Shown in pieces: positions 55,514 to 64,000 of a stretch of DNA of 64,000 nt. The stretch is taken from assembly GCF_000746085.1 (NCBI RefSeq), contig NZ_JQKO01000001.1, positions 186,001 to 250,000 on the forward strand. Direction: 5' to 3'. The notes beneath the pieces are model-generated. The model was not told where the DNA came from. It searched no databases and was given only the letters and a program-made list of their open reading frames with translations. The translations under genes were made by a program, and so were the position numbers. Source of the stretch: Methylocapsa aurea (GTDB taxonomy: Bacteria > Pseudomonadota > Alphaproteobacteria > Rhizobiales > Beijerinckiaceae). The stretch's first letter is position 1; each line of letters begins with the position of its first letter.

Positions 55514-56731
55514 ATGCAAGCGTTTGCCTTTCTACCTGCGCGCGCGCCCTATGCGGCGGCCGCGTCGCTAAGTCGTGGGAGACTCATCGCCGAGCCCGCT
55601 TCGCCGTCGCGCTCGGAGTTTCAACGCGATCGCGATCGGATCATTCATTCGTCGGCGTTCCGGCGGCTGGCGCATAAGACGCAAGTCTTCGTTCCCCATG
55701 AGGGCGATCACTATCGCACGAGGCTCACCCATTCGCTCGAGGTCGGTCAGATCGCCCGTTCGCTCGCTCGGGCGCTTGGCCTTGACGATGATCTGGCCGA
55801 AGCTCTCGCCCTGGCGCATGATCTGGGCCATACGCCCTTTGGCCACACCGGCGAGGATGCGCTCGACGAGTTGATGGCGCCCTATGGCGGCTTCGATCAT
55901 AATGCCCAGACGCTGCGGATCGTCACCAAGCTGGAGCGGCGCTACGCCGCCTTCGACGGGCTCAACCTGACTTACGAGACGCTGGAGGGACTGGTCAAGC
56001 ACAATGGCCCTCTGCTGCAAGCCGATGGCGCGCCGGTCGGGCGTTACTCCAAACGAGGGCTCCCGGCGGCAATTCTCGAATTCAACTCGGTGCGAGACCT
56101 CGACCTTGCGCGTTTTGCCAGCGCCGAAGCCCAGGCCGCCGCGCTCGCCGACGACATCGCCTATAATGCGCATGACATAGATGATGGCCTGCGCGCGGGG
56201 CTGATCGACTTCTCGCAAATTGCCGAGGTGGATTTTCTGCGCGACCTTGGCAGCGAAATCGAGTCGCTTTATCCCGGTCTTGAGCCGGTCCGGGTCATCC
56301 ATGAGCTGGTGCGCCGCCTCATCACCCATTTCATTGAGGACGCGATCGAGGAAAGCGCGCGCCGGATCGCGGCGAGCGGGGTTGCGAGCGTCGATGAGGT
56401 GCGGGCGCAAGACCTGCCGCTGATCGGATTTTCCGAGGCGACCTGCAGCGTCGAGCGGCTGATCAAAAGCTTTCTATTTCAAAACATGTATCGGCATCAG
56501 CGCCTGGCCCGCGTGCGGGAGCAGGCGGCCGAGATCATCTACAATCTGTTCCCGCAGTTTTTCAAAGTGCCGGAGCTGATGCCCGAGGAATGGGCCGCCG
56601 CGGCGCTCAAAGCTGGCACAGACGAGGCGCGCCGCGCCCGGCTCGTCTGCGACTACATCGCCGGAATGACCGACCGTTATGCCGTCGCCGAACATCGCAG
56701 GCTTTTTGACGAGGCGCCGGATTTGCGCTAG
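55514..56731 (+). CDS. dgt: dGTP triphosphohydrolase-like protein
   Basis: The 405-residue HD-domain protein has [33 protein letters not shown] and the downstream [12 protein letters not shown], giving the HD metal ligands. It is of the short (about 400 residue) deoxyguanosinetriphosphate triphosphohydrolase-like type common in alphaproteobacteria, which hydrolyses dNTPs to nucleosides and triphosphate. It is followed by palindromic DNA and argS. Confidence 0.93.
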   Translation: MQAFAFLPARAPYAAAASLSRGRLIAEPASPSRSEFQRDRDRIIHSSAFRRLAHKTQVFVPHEGDHYRTRLTHSLEVGQIARSLARALGLDDDLAEALALAHDLGHTPFGHTGEDALDELMAPYGGFDHNAQTLRIVTKLERRYAAFDGLNLTYETLEGLVKHNGPLLQADGAPVGRYSKRGLPAAILEFNSVRDLDLARFASAEAQAAALADDIAYNAHDIDDGLRAGLIDFSQIAEVDFLRDLGSEIESLYPGLEPVRVIHELVRRLITHFIEDAIEESARRIAASGVASVDEVRAQDLPLIGFSEATCSVERLIKSFLFQNMYRHQRLARVREQAAEIIYNLFPQFFKVPELMPEEWAAAALKAGTDEARRARLVCDYIAGMTDRYAVAEHRRLFDEAPDLR

Positions 56732-56768
56732 AGCGCTTCCCAATCGGGCGCTCAGATTCAATGCGTTA
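56730..56768. repeat. Family B palindromic repeat after dgt
   Basis: AGAGCGCTTCCCAATCGGGCGCTC begins on the dgt stop codon. It matches the left arm of other family B elements. Confidence 0.5.
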
Positions 56769-57040
56769 GCGCAGGTTGGAATTGAAAGAGGCGATCGCTT
56801 TTTTCAAGCGCGCGCTCCATAGCGACCTCAGATCGTTGGGGAATCAGAAGGCGGTCCTAGCTTTTTATTTTCTCGCGCATTCTTAACGCGAACCGGACCC
56901 CAGTTAACGTTCGGCTGATGTTTCAGCGAAGGAGGTCGGCGGTCGCGGTTCCGCCCGCCCGTCGTTTTGGTCGAACACAGGCGGATCAAAGCCGGGTCTA
57001 ACGACTGAGTTCGGATCCCGGTTGGAGTAAAATTTTAGAA
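56732..57040. other. Intergenic region before argS
   Basis: Apart from the family B repeat at its left end, these 309 bp have no supported gene. The argS promoter must lie here. Confidence 0.4.
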
Positions 57041-58819
57041 ATGAACTTGTTTGCTGAGTTTCACGAACGCATCGCGTCCATCTTGCAGAAAATCATAGTC
57101 AGCGGGCGCCTGCCGGCCGACCTCGATTTGGGGCGTTTCGTCGTGGAGCCGCCGCGCGATCCCTCGCATGGCGACGTCGCCGCCAATGCGGCAATGGTCT
57201 ACGCCAAGGAGGCCAAAGCCTCCTTCGCTAATCCGCGCCAACTCGCCGTTGAGATCGCCGCGGCGCTCGCCGATGATCCCGATGTCGCAGAGGCCGAGGT
57301 CGCCGGGCCGGGATTCATCAATATTCGCGTCAAGCCGAAAGTCTTTTCCCGCATATTGCGCGCGGCTCTGCTACAAGGGCCGGAATTTGGACGGCCCGCG
57401 CCCGCCAGCGGCGCACAGCTGAAAATCAACATCGAATATGTGTCGGCGAACCCGACAGGTCCGATGCATGTTGGCCATGGGCGCGGCGCGGTCTTCGGCG
57501 ATGCGCTCGCCAATTTGCTGGCTTTCGCCGGCCATTTTGTAACGCGCGAATATTATATCAATGATGCGGGGGCGCAGGTCGACGTCTTGGCCCGTTCGGC
57601 CTATTTGCGCTACCGCGAGGCCCTGGGCGAGGCGATCGGCGTCATTCCCGAAGGCCTTTATCCAGGCGACTATCTCAAGAACATCGGCGCGGCTCTGGCG
57701 CAAAAATACGGCGAAGAGCTGCTCACCCGCCCTGAAAGCGAATGGCTTGAGGATGTGCGCGCCGTAGCGATTGATGGCATGATGGCGATGATCAAAGAAG
57801 ATCTCGCCGCGCTCAATATAGAGCATGAGGTGTTCTTCTCGGAGCGCTCCCTGACCCGCGGAGCCGAGGGCGATCAGGTGGCTGCAGCCATCGCCGAATT
57901 GCGTCGGCGCGGCCTTGTCTACGAGGGGCGCCTGGAGCCGCCAAAAGGGCAGGTGGTGGAGGATTGGGAGGACCGCGAGCAGGTCTTGTTCAAGTCGACG
58001 GCTTTTGGCGACGATGTCGACCGGCCGCTGCTGAAATCGGACGGCGCCTATACTTATTTTGCCTCCGACATAGCCTATCATAAGGCCAAGATCGACTGTG
58101 GCTATGCGGTTTTGGTTGACGTCTGGGGCGCCGATCATGGCGGTTACGTCAAGCGGATGCGGGCCGCGGTCGATGCTCTGTCGGAGGGCCGCGCGAGCCT
58201 CGACGTAAAGCTGTGCCAATTGGTCAAATTGATGCGCAATGGCGAGCCGGTGAAAATGTCGAAACGCTCCGGCGACTTCGTGACTCTGCGCGAGGTCGTG
58301 GATGAAGTCGGCGTCGACGCGGTTCGGTTCATGATGCTTTTTCGTAAGAACGACGCGGTCTTGGAGTTTGATCTGGCGAAAGTAATTGAGCAATCGAAAG
58401 ATAATCCGGTCTTTTATGTTCAATATGCACATGCACGAACAAAATCCGTGTTACGCCAATCGCTTATAGCAATATCTGGAATTGATCTCTCAGTAGAAGC
58501 ATTGGCGGCGGCGGATCTCGGCCTGCTCCAGGACGAAGGAGAAATCGGGCTCGTCAAGCTTGTCGCCCAATTTCCCCGGGCGATGGAAGCCGCGGCGCTT
58601 GCGCATGAGCCGCATCGCGTCGCGTTTTATCTGCACGAACTGGCGTCTAGTTTGCATTCGCATTGGACTCGCGGCAAAGATCAGCCACAATTACGATTTC
58701 TTAATGAAGAACGGCCAGATTTGACCATTGCAAGGCTGGCTCTGGTCAGAGTATTGGCGATGGTTCTTGCCTCCGGGCTCGGTATTTTGGGGGTCAGCGC
58801 TCCCGAGGAAATGCGCTAG
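57041..58819 (+). CDS. argS: Arginyl-tRNA synthetase
   Basis: The 592-residue class I synthetase has an N-terminal Add-1 domain ([17 protein letters not shown]...), the HIGH-type motif in [13 protein letters not shown], the KMSKS-type [12 protein letters not shown] and a C-terminal DALR anticodon-binding domain. Codons near 58380-58500 are somewhat less GC-rich than the rest, but the frame is intact. Confidence 0.96.
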   Translation: MNLFAEFHERIASILQKIIVSGRLPADLDLGRFVVEPPRDPSHGDVAANAAMVYAKEAKASFANPRQLAVEIAAALADDPDVAEAEVAGPGFINIRVKPKVFSRILRAALLQGPEFGRPAPASGAQLKINIEYVSANPTGPMHVGHGRGAVFGDALANLLAFAGHFVTREYYINDAGAQVDVLARSAYLRYREALGEAIGVIPEGLYPGDYLKNIGAALAQKYGEELLTRPESEWLEDVRAVAIDGMMAMIKEDLAALNIEHEVFFSERSLTRGAEGDQVAAAIAELRRRGLVYEGRLEPPKGQVVEDWEDREQVLFKSTAFGDDVDRPLLKSDGAYTYFASDIAYHKAKIDCGYAVLVDVWGADHGGYVKRMRAAVDALSEGRASLDVKLCQLVKLMRNGEPVKMSKRSGDFVTLREVVDEVGVDAVRFMMLFRKNDAVLEFDLAKVIEQSKDNPVFYVQYAHARTKSVLRQSLIAISGIDLSVEALAAADLGLLQDEGEIGLVKLVAQFPRAMEAAALAHEPHRVAFYLHELASSLHSHWTRGKDQPQLRFLNEERPDLTIARLALVRVLAMVLASGLGILGVSAPEEMR

Positions 58820-58876
58820 AGCGCGTCTCGATCGGACGGACTTGTCTGATCGAAAAGGAAGCGTTCAGATTCAAGA
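58818..58876. repeat. Family B palindromic repeat after argS
   Basis: AGAGCGCGTCTCGATCGG begins on the argS stop codon and pairs imperfectly with CTGATCGAAAAGGAAGCG. A family A element follows directly. Confidence 0.5.
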
Positions 58877-59176
58877 GGTTGGAGCATGTCGGAACCAAAA
58901 AAGTTGATCAACTTTTTTTGAGGACATATTCTAGCCGGATCGGCCAGGCGTCGATCGGTGAATATTCTCTCGCCGGCGAGGGGGCGTCGCGCGGCGGATC
59001 CGCCAAGTTCTCGGTCGACCAAGGTACTTGTTGAATTTAAGAGATTTGTTGACGGAAGCCTTTGACGTTAAGGAGCATTGTCCGCTGCGGCCTTTGTCCG
59101 CCGCGGATGCCACAGTCGCCGTGACGCCGATGGACGCAAGATTGTCCATGACGTGAGCGCGGCAGGAGGTAGGAAC
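58820..59176. other. Intergenic region after argS
   Basis: These 357 bp hold a family B then a family A palindrome in the left third. The right part contains no supported gene. Confidence 0.45.
58882..58931. repeat. Dispersed palindromic repeat, family A
   Basis: GAGCATGTC (58882-58890) and GACATATTC (58923-58931) form the ends. AAAAAAGTTGA / TCAACTTTTTT (58897-58918) is a perfect 22-bp palindrome at its centre. Confidence 0.65.
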
Positions 59177-60559
59177 ATGCGCGAGCCTGTTGCGAAGCGG
59201 CGGTCGATGATCGATTTTGAGGAGTTTGAAAGGCGCTTGCGTCCGGCAAACTCCGCCAGCCGCACGGAGGGCGATCCTCTTGCTGAGCTTGCCCGTCTCG
59301 GCGGCGGACGGGAGGATCCTTACAAATCCGTTTTTGAGCCTCGTGGCCAAGGTTCGGCCAACGCCTGGGACCAGGGCGAGTCCAGCCTGGCCGATCCCAG
59401 TCGCGGCGTCAGCAGCGATTTCGCGGCGATCGAAGCTGGATTGCTCGGCGCGCGCCAGCGCGATGCGACGACTCAGCCGGTCGATATGGATGACGCCGCC
59501 ACCTTCCTGGCCATCGATGACGGGTCCGAGCATTGGCGTTACGAAGATGAACATGCGCCTTCGCAGCCCATCGATAATTTCGGTGAGGAAATTCGGTCGC
59601 GGCGGCCGCTTTATCTGATGGCGGCGATTATCGTTGTCGGGGTTGCCGGCATCGGGGCCAGCTTCGCCTTCAAGAGCGGAGGATCCAGCGTTCGAGAAGT
59701 TGCTACGATCAAGGCCGCGGAAGGGCCTACCAAGATCCAGCCTGAATCAACCGCGACGGCGGATGTTCCCGCCCAGGATGCTTCGATTTTGAACAGGACG
59801 CCGCAAGCGGCGCCCGCAGCGCTTGTCAATAATGCCGAACAGCCTGTGGATCTGTCGCATGTGCAGGAGAAGGCGCCGCGCGTTATTGCCTTGGGCGGAT
59901 CGAGGCCGCGTTCAGACCACGCCGGCGTGAGCGGAGCCGCAAGCGTTCCTGTGCCGCCGCCGGAGCCGGCGCAGCCGCAAGCGCAAGCTCATGGCGAAGC
60001 GCTCAGCATCGCCGGTTTGATTGAGCCCAGGAAAGTGAAGACCATATCGGTCCGCCCCGACGGGACGCTTCTTCCCAACGATCGGCCGCCTCCGATCCAG
60101 GCCCAGGCAGCGCCCCCGTCGCAGCACCCGACCGCGGATGCCGCCAAGGCTTCCACACCAAAAACAACCGCCCGCGTGGCGACGACGCCAAAAGCGCCCG
60201 CGTCCGGAGCAGAGGGCGGCCAGCCGGCGCAGGCGGCGAATACCGCCAAAGCGAAGCCTGTTCAGGTGGCCGATGCCGCGGCTGGGGCGATGCCGGCAAA
60301 GGCCAGCTCCGCGGCGGCCGGGACTTTCGCGGTGCAGCTTGCGGCGCCCACGTCGGAACAGGAGGCGCGCGATATTCAGGTGCGCCTGATGAAAAAGCAC
60401 AGCGAATTGGCGGGTTTCCATCCTTCAATTCGCAAGGCCGCCAGCGGCGACAAGACGGTCTATCGCGTTCGGGTGGGCAATCTTTCGCACGAGGAGGCCA
60501 ACGCCTTGTGTCAAAAAATACAGAGTGGCGGAGGCAATTGCTTCGTCGCCAAGAACTGA
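59177..60559 (+). CDS. SPOR-domain membrane protein
   Basis: The 460-residue product has a soluble N-terminal region (about 1-140), one membrane helix (about 146-166, PLYLMAAIIVVGVAGIGASF), a long Pro/Ala-rich periplasmic linker and a C-terminal SPOR domain (about 385-460, GTFAVQLAAPTSEQEARD, VYRVRVGNLSHEEANALC). SPOR domains bind denuded peptidoglycan at the division septum. The ATG at 59177 follows GGAGGTAGGAAC. Position between argS and scpA is usual for this protein. Confidence 0.9.
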   Translation: MREPVAKRRSMIDFEEFERRLRPANSASRTEGDPLAELARLGGGREDPYKSVFEPRGQGSANAWDQGESSLADPSRGVSSDFAAIEAGLLGARQRDATTQPVDMDDAATFLAIDDGSEHWRYEDEHAPSQPIDNFGEEIRSRRPLYLMAAIIVVGVAGIGASFAFKSGGSSVREVATIKAAEGPTKIQPESTATADVPAQDASILNRTPQAAPAALVNNAEQPVDLSHVQEKAPRVIALGGSRPRSDHAGVSGAASVPVPPPEPAQPQAQAHGEALSIAGLIEPRKVKTISVRPDGTLLPNDRPPPIQAQAAPPSQHPTADAAKASTPKTTARVATTPKAPASGAEGGQPAQAANTAKAKPVQVADAAAGAMPAKASSAAAGTFAVQLAAPTSEQEARDIQVRLMKKHSELAGFHPSIRKAASGDKTVYRVRVGNLSHEEANALCQKIQSGGGNCFVAKN

Positions 60560-60859
60560 ACCATAGGCGGCTATTGCGGGCGGAGGGCCCGCAATGGCTA
60601 TGGAAGACGGCGCAAGGCGCGACAGCGGAGCAGTGAAAAGGCGCGGCGTTTTTCCGGGACTTGGCTATTTGGCGCAAGACTTTGGCCTGATTTGATCAAA
60701 CCCCCTTTGGCGCGGGCGCGATCCGGGGTGGCCTTTGGCCCTAGGTTGGGCGGTTTAAGAGATTTGTGGATATAGACGCGCTGCCCCAACGCCTCCTTGC
60801 GATGCGATGGCCATCGCGTCAAAGTTCGGCGCCGGGGTGCGCGCCATGTTGCTCGGCTT
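60560..60859. other. Intergenic region where nagZ is often found
   Basis: About 300 bp separate the SPOR gene from scpA. In many Rhizobiales a nagZ gene lies at this place. I see no nagZ remnant on either strand. Confidence 0.45.
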
Positions 60860-61693
60860 ATGACGCATCTTGGCGATGGAGCGGGCTTCTTGAATATAGG
60901 TTTTGAGCAAGATTCGGTCGAGGTTGGAGGCGAGGCCTCTTTCGTGGTCGATGTCGAAGGTTTCGAGGGACCGCTTGACCTGCTGCTCGACCTTGCCCGG
61001 CGCCAGAAGGTGGATCTCCACAAAATTTCGGTGCTCGCGCTGGCCGAACAATATCTCGAATTTGTCGAGGCGGCGCGCAGCCTGCGGCTCGAGCTTGCGG
61101 CTGATTATCTCGTTATGGCGGCCTGGCTCGCTTATTTGAAATCGCGCCTCCTCCTGCCCCAGGCGGCGAAGGATGAAGAACCCGCCGCCGCCGAACTCGC
61201 CGAGGCGCTGCAAATGCGGCTGCGCCGCCTAGAAGCGATCCGCGCCGCCGCCGAAGCGCTGGTCAACCGGCCGCGCCTGGGGCGCGATATTTTCATGCGC
61301 GGTCAGCCGGAGCACATTGAGGCGGGCGGTGCGCCGCAATGGCGGGCGAGCCTCTATGATCTTCTCTCAGCCTATGCAAATCGGCGTCAGAAGCACGCCC
61401 TGGCGCGGGTAACCTTAAAGCAGCGCTTTGTCTGGTCGCTGGCGCAGGCGCGCGGAGAACTCGAAAAACTTGCCGGGCAGGCGCTCGATTGGACAGTTCT
61501 CGACACTTTCCTCATCGCCTTTTGCGCATCTCCCGAGATCGCCCGCACAATTCGCGCGTCGTCGCTTTCGGCCGCGCTTGAAATGGCGCGCGAAGGCGCA
61601 ATTCTGCTCCGTCAGGACGAGCCTTTTGCGCCGCTCTGGATCAAGTGCAAAGCCCGCCCCGCGGAGACGATCGTCCAGGTGGTGGAATGTTGA
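60860..61693 (+). CDS. scpA: Segregation and condensation protein A
   Basis: The 277-residue kleisin has FEGPLDLLLDLARRQKVDLHKISVLALAEQYLEF (quoted in part: residues about 34-66), LAADYLVMAAWLAYLKSRLLLP and the C-terminal winged-helix region. It bridges SMC heads with ScpB in chromosome condensation. The start is uncertain: ATG 60860 has no strong binding site, and 60797 is in frame. scpB overlaps its 3' end by 7 bp. Confidence 0.9.
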   Translation: MTHLGDGAGFLNIGFEQDSVEVGGEASFVVDVEGFEGPLDLLLDLARRQKVDLHKISVLALAEQYLEFVEAARSLRLELAADYLVMAAWLAYLKSRLLLPQAAKDEEPAAAELAEALQMRLRRLEAIRAAAEALVNRPRLGRDIFMRGQPEHIEAGGAPQWRASLYDLLSAYANRRQKHALARVTLKQRFVWSLAQARGELEKLAGQALDWTVLDTFLIAFCASPEIARTIRASSLSAALEMAREGAILLRQDEPFAPLWIKCKARPAETIVQVVEC

Positions 61694-62454
61694 AGCGGGA
61701 AGGGGGATTTCACTTGGCGGAAATCGCCAGACTTTTTTCCGAAGCCGACGGCGACCGCCCCTCGCCCGAAGGTTCGCGTGAGGTCGATGCGGTCATGGCC
61801 GAGGCCATGCGGATCGCCGAGGCGCTTCTCTTTGCCGCGCCCGAGCCTCTTGGCGAGCAGGACATCGAGAAGCGGCTGCCGCGCGGCGTCACGGCCGTAG
61901 CGGTGCTCGATCAGTTGAAGGCGGCTTATAGTTCGCGCGGCGTCAATCTTGTGCGGGTCGGCGGCAAATGGATGTTCCGGACGGCCGCGGATCTCGCCTG
62001 GCTGCTGGCGGGCGGCGAAAGCGAGCCGAAAAAGCTTTCGCGCGCGGCTCTGGAAACTCTCGCGATCGTTGCCTATCACCAGCCGGTGACGCGCGCCGAA
62101 ATCGAGGAGATCCGCGGCGTCGCCATTTCGAAAGGAACGTTGGACGTTCTCCTCGAAACGGGCTGGGTTCGTCTGCGGGGCCGAAGACGGGCCCCAGGCC
62201 GTCCAATCACCTATGGGACCACGCAATCGTTCCTCGTCCAATTCGGTCTCGACGCCATCACCGATCTGCCCGGCCTTGAGGAGCTGAAAGGCGCTGGTCT
62301 CTTCGATGGCCGTCTTCCATCCGGTTTTGGGATTCCGCAGCCATCCGACCAAGCGGATCTCGCTCCGGACGAGGACCCGCTCACGGATGAAGGGCTTGAG
62401 GATTTTGCCGCAGATGCGCCTGGGCCGGACCCGGAAGATCCAGCGATCGGATGA
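61687..62454 (+). CDS. scpB: Segregation and condensation protein B
   Basis: The 255-residue product has two winged-helix domains with AEALLFAAPEPL, ALETLAIVAYHQPVTRAEIEEIRG and GRPITYGTT, all ScpB signatures. The C-terminus is an acidic tail (about 220-255). The ATG at 61687 overlaps the scpA stop, so scpAB are translationally coupled. The tat genes that often follow in alphaproteobacteria are absent here. Confidence 0.93.
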   Translation: MLKREGGFHLAEIARLFSEADGDRPSPEGSREVDAVMAEAMRIAEALLFAAPEPLGEQDIEKRLPRGVTAVAVLDQLKAAYSSRGVNLVRVGGKWMFRTAADLAWLLAGGESEPKKLSRAALETLAIVAYHQPVTRAEIEEIRGVAISKGTLDVLLETGWVRLRGRRRAPGRPITYGTTQSFLVQFGLDAITDLPGLEELKGAGLFDGRLPSGFGIPQPSDQADLAPDEDPLTDEGLEDFAADAPGPDPEDPAIG

Positions 62455-62493
62455 AGCGGGCCGAAGGATCGGCCGCGCCTACAGTTCGCGATG

Positions 62494-63525
62494 TCAGACG
62501 AAATCGGGCTTGATCGAGGGCTTGCGATCCATCCATGCTGGGACGGGCAAATTCTTCGAGCGCAAGAACTCAGGATTAAAAAGCTTTGACTGATAGCGGG
62601 CGCCCGAATCGCACAAGATCGTCACGATCGTGTGGCCTGGCCCAAGGTCCTTCGCGAGTCGGATGGCGCCCGCCACATTGATCCCTGACGAGCCGCCAAG
62701 CAGCAGGCCTTCGTGTTCGGCGAGATCGAATACAATCGGCAGGGCTTCCTCGTCGCTGATTTGATAGGCGAGATCGATTGGCGCATCCTCGAGATTGGCG
62801 GTGATCCGGCCCTGGCCGATCCCCTCGGTGATCGAGGAGCCGGAGGATTTCAATTCGCCGCTGGTGTAAAAGGCATAAAGAGCGGCCCCGAGCGGATCGG
62901 CGATTGCGATCTTGATGTTGGGATTCTTGCCCTTCAGCGCCATGGCGACGCCCGCGAGCGTTCCTCCGGTGCCGACAGCGCAAGTGAAGCCGTCGATCCT
63001 GCCTTCTGTCTCAGCCCAAATTTCCGGTCCGGTCGTCTCCAGATGGCCTTGACGATTGGCGACATTGTCGAATTGATTGGCCCAGATCGCGCCGGCAGGA
63101 TATTCCTTGGCTAGGCGTTCGGCGAGACGGCCCGACAGCTTTACGTAATTATTCGGGTCTGAGTAGGGGACCGCCGGAACCTCGATCAATTCGGCGCCCT
63201 GCAACCGCAGCAGGTCTTTCTTTTCCTGGCTCTGCGTGTCGGGAATGACGATCACGGTCTTGAATCCCAGCGCATTGGCGACGAGGGCGAGGCCAATTCC
63301 GGTATTGCCGGCGGTGCCTTCGACGATCAGGCCACCTGGCTTCAATGCGCCGCGCTTGATCGCGTCATGGATAATCGCGAGCGCCGCGCGATCCTTGACC
63401 GATCCGCCAGGGTTCATGAACTCGGCTTTGCCAAGAATGGTGCAGCCGGTCGCCGCAGAGGCCTTCCTTAATTTGATGAGTGGCGTTTTTCCGATCGCCT
63501 CGATGACGTTTTCCGGTGAGTTCAT
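62494..63525 (-). CDS. cysK: Cysteine synthase A (PLP-dependent)
   Basis: The 343-residue product has the PLP lysine Lys44 in NPGGSVKDRAAL, the substrate loop EGTAGNTGIGLA and the phosphate-binding GTGGTLAG. It makes cysteine from O-acetylserine and sulfide; a cystathionine beta-synthase-like use is possible, since the PYSDPNNYVKLSGRLA segment is longer than in E. coli CysK. It is convergent with scpB. Confidence 0.88.
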   Translation of the reverse strand: MNSPENVIEAIGKTPLIKLRKASAATGCTILGKAEFMNPGGSVKDRAALAIIHDAIKRGALKPGGLIVEGTAGNTGIGLALVANALGFKTVIVIPDTQSQEKKDLLRLQGAELIEVPAVPYSDPNNYVKLSGRLAERLAKEYPAGAIWANQFDNVANRQGHLETTGPEIWAETEGRIDGFTCAVGTGGTLAGVAMALKGKNPNIKIAIADPLGAALYAFYTSGELKSSGSSITEGIGQGRITANLEDAPIDLAYQISDEEALPIVFDLAEHEGLLLGGSSGINVAGAIRLAKDLGPGHTIVTILCDSGARYQSKLFNPEFLRSKNLPVPAWMDRKPSIKPDFV

Positions 63526-63727
63526 GAATCATAGTCCCGCTTATGTCGCGAAACTATAGAGCGTGCGCGCGCCTCGTGTCGAGCATTCCGGCGGCGCATA
63601 AAAGCGCCTTTTTGCGGATCGAAAATCATAGTCGCAGCGGAATTTCGCCTTGCTGCAAGGGGCTATGATTTTAGCCGCGCCGCCCGGCTCTCTTTACAGA
63701 CCAAGAGAAGGCGATGAGAGTTTTTCA

Positions 63728-63761
63728 AGCGCTTTCAGACTCGACGGAATCGGAAAGCGCT
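63728..63761. repeat. Family B-like palindrome between aqpZ and cysK
   Basis: AGCGCTTTC (63728-63736) pairs perfectly with GAAAGCGCT (63753-63761) across 16 bases. It lies downstream of the aquaporin gene on the minus strand. Confidence 0.55.
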
Positions 63762-63815
63762 CTAACTCTTTACTTGTCGCCACTAGAGGCGTTGCCATAT
63801 CGCTTGGAAATATTT

Positions 63816-64000
63816 CTAGCGCGGCTCATGGTAGAGGAACCGCCCGAACAAGCCTGCGATGACCGCCCCGCCGATCGGCGCCGCCCAAAACAGCCAAAGC
63901 TGCTCGATATATTCCCTGCCGGCGAAAAGCGCCGGGCCGAGGCTCCGCGCGGGATTGACCGACGTGTTCGTGACGGGGATGGAGATCAGGTGGATAAGGG
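63816..64000 (-). CDS. aqpZ: Aquaporin, 3' part only (runs off the right edge)
   Basis: The minus strand from 64000 to a TAG at 63816-63818 encodes the last 60 residues of an aquaporin. It includes the second NPA box in [17 protein letters not shown] and the final helix [18 protein letters not shown]. This matches AqpZ-type water channels, with Arg after NPA (the selectivity-filter Arg). Most of the gene lies outside the window. Confidence 0.88.
   Translation of the reverse strand, partial: LIHLISIPVTNTSVNPARSLGPALFAGREYIEQLWLFWAAPIGGAVIAGLFGRFLYHEPR

Noticed and set aside
57371-58432. 353-codon minus-strand frame antisense to argS
   Set aside because: Shadow frame; ArgS motifs on the plus strand are unambiguous.
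63592-63616. GGCGC-ATAAAA-GCGCC-TTTTT as a terminator
   Set aside because: It points away from any plus-strand gene ending nearby and has only a 5-bp stem; probably chance.

Overview
The window is GC-rich, densely packed DNA from an alphaproteobacterium. Three gene blocks point to the order Hyphomicrobiales (Rhizobiales): ribH-nusB-thiL; DUF177-plsX-fabH-ihfA-merR; and argS-SPOR-scpA-scpB. Extragenic palindromes of rhizobial type and a DivL-type kinase support this. A Beijerinckiaceae or Methylocystaceae relative is my best guess, but no marker in the window proves the family. Most of the sequence is chromosomal housekeeping. The gene edges at both ends are cut: a YfhO-like membrane protein on the left and an aquaporin on the right, both on the minus strand.

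Layout. 1-16 kb: a nitroreductase, a helix-turn-helix/coiled-coil protein, a double-cupin protein, a large MscS-type channel, the complete EF-P beta-lysylation set (epmB, epmA, efp), an FAD reductase, aspartase, a pentapeptide-repeat protein and Tex. 16.2-22.3 kb: an accessory segment starting in tRNA-Ser(GGA) and ending at a 15-bp copy of the tRNA 3' end. It holds an IS3-type remnant, a His-tailed esterase, an alanine racemase homologue that has lost key catalytic residues, IS6-type and IS1380-type fragments, and a 697-residue secreted protein of unknown function. 23-31 kb: a DivL-like kinase whose phospho-acceptor His is Tyr, a TsaE-AmgK fusion, MurU (peptidoglycan recycling), ComM and an AGE-family epimerase. 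31-39 kb: hldE, then a probable low-oxygen/energy-reserve group (UspA, alcohol dehydrogenase, kinase-like fusion, single-domain response regulator, PhaC) with a perfect FNR/FixK box upstream.

39-46 kb: ribH, nusB, thiL, the H+-pyrophosphatase hppA, bamE, a cytochrome bc1 assembly chaperone and DUF177. 46.9-50.8 kb: plsX, fabH, ihfA and a MerR regulator. 51-54.7 kb: tRNA-Pro(GGG), several small unknown genes and a 651-residue exported protein. 55-63.5 kb: erpA, dgt, argS, a SPOR protein, scpA, scpB and a cysteine synthase. The nagZ gene that often sits between SPOR and scpA, and the tat genes that often follow scpB, are absent here.

Gene functions connect in several places. EpmB makes (R)-beta-lysine, EpmA attaches it, and EF-P carries the Lys34 acceptor. 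AmgK and MurU return MurNAc to UDP-MurNAc. PlsX and FabH feed phospholipid synthesis. Dispersed palindromes of two or three families fill many intergenic spaces, often starting at a stop codon. No CRISPR array, rRNA or prophage was seen.
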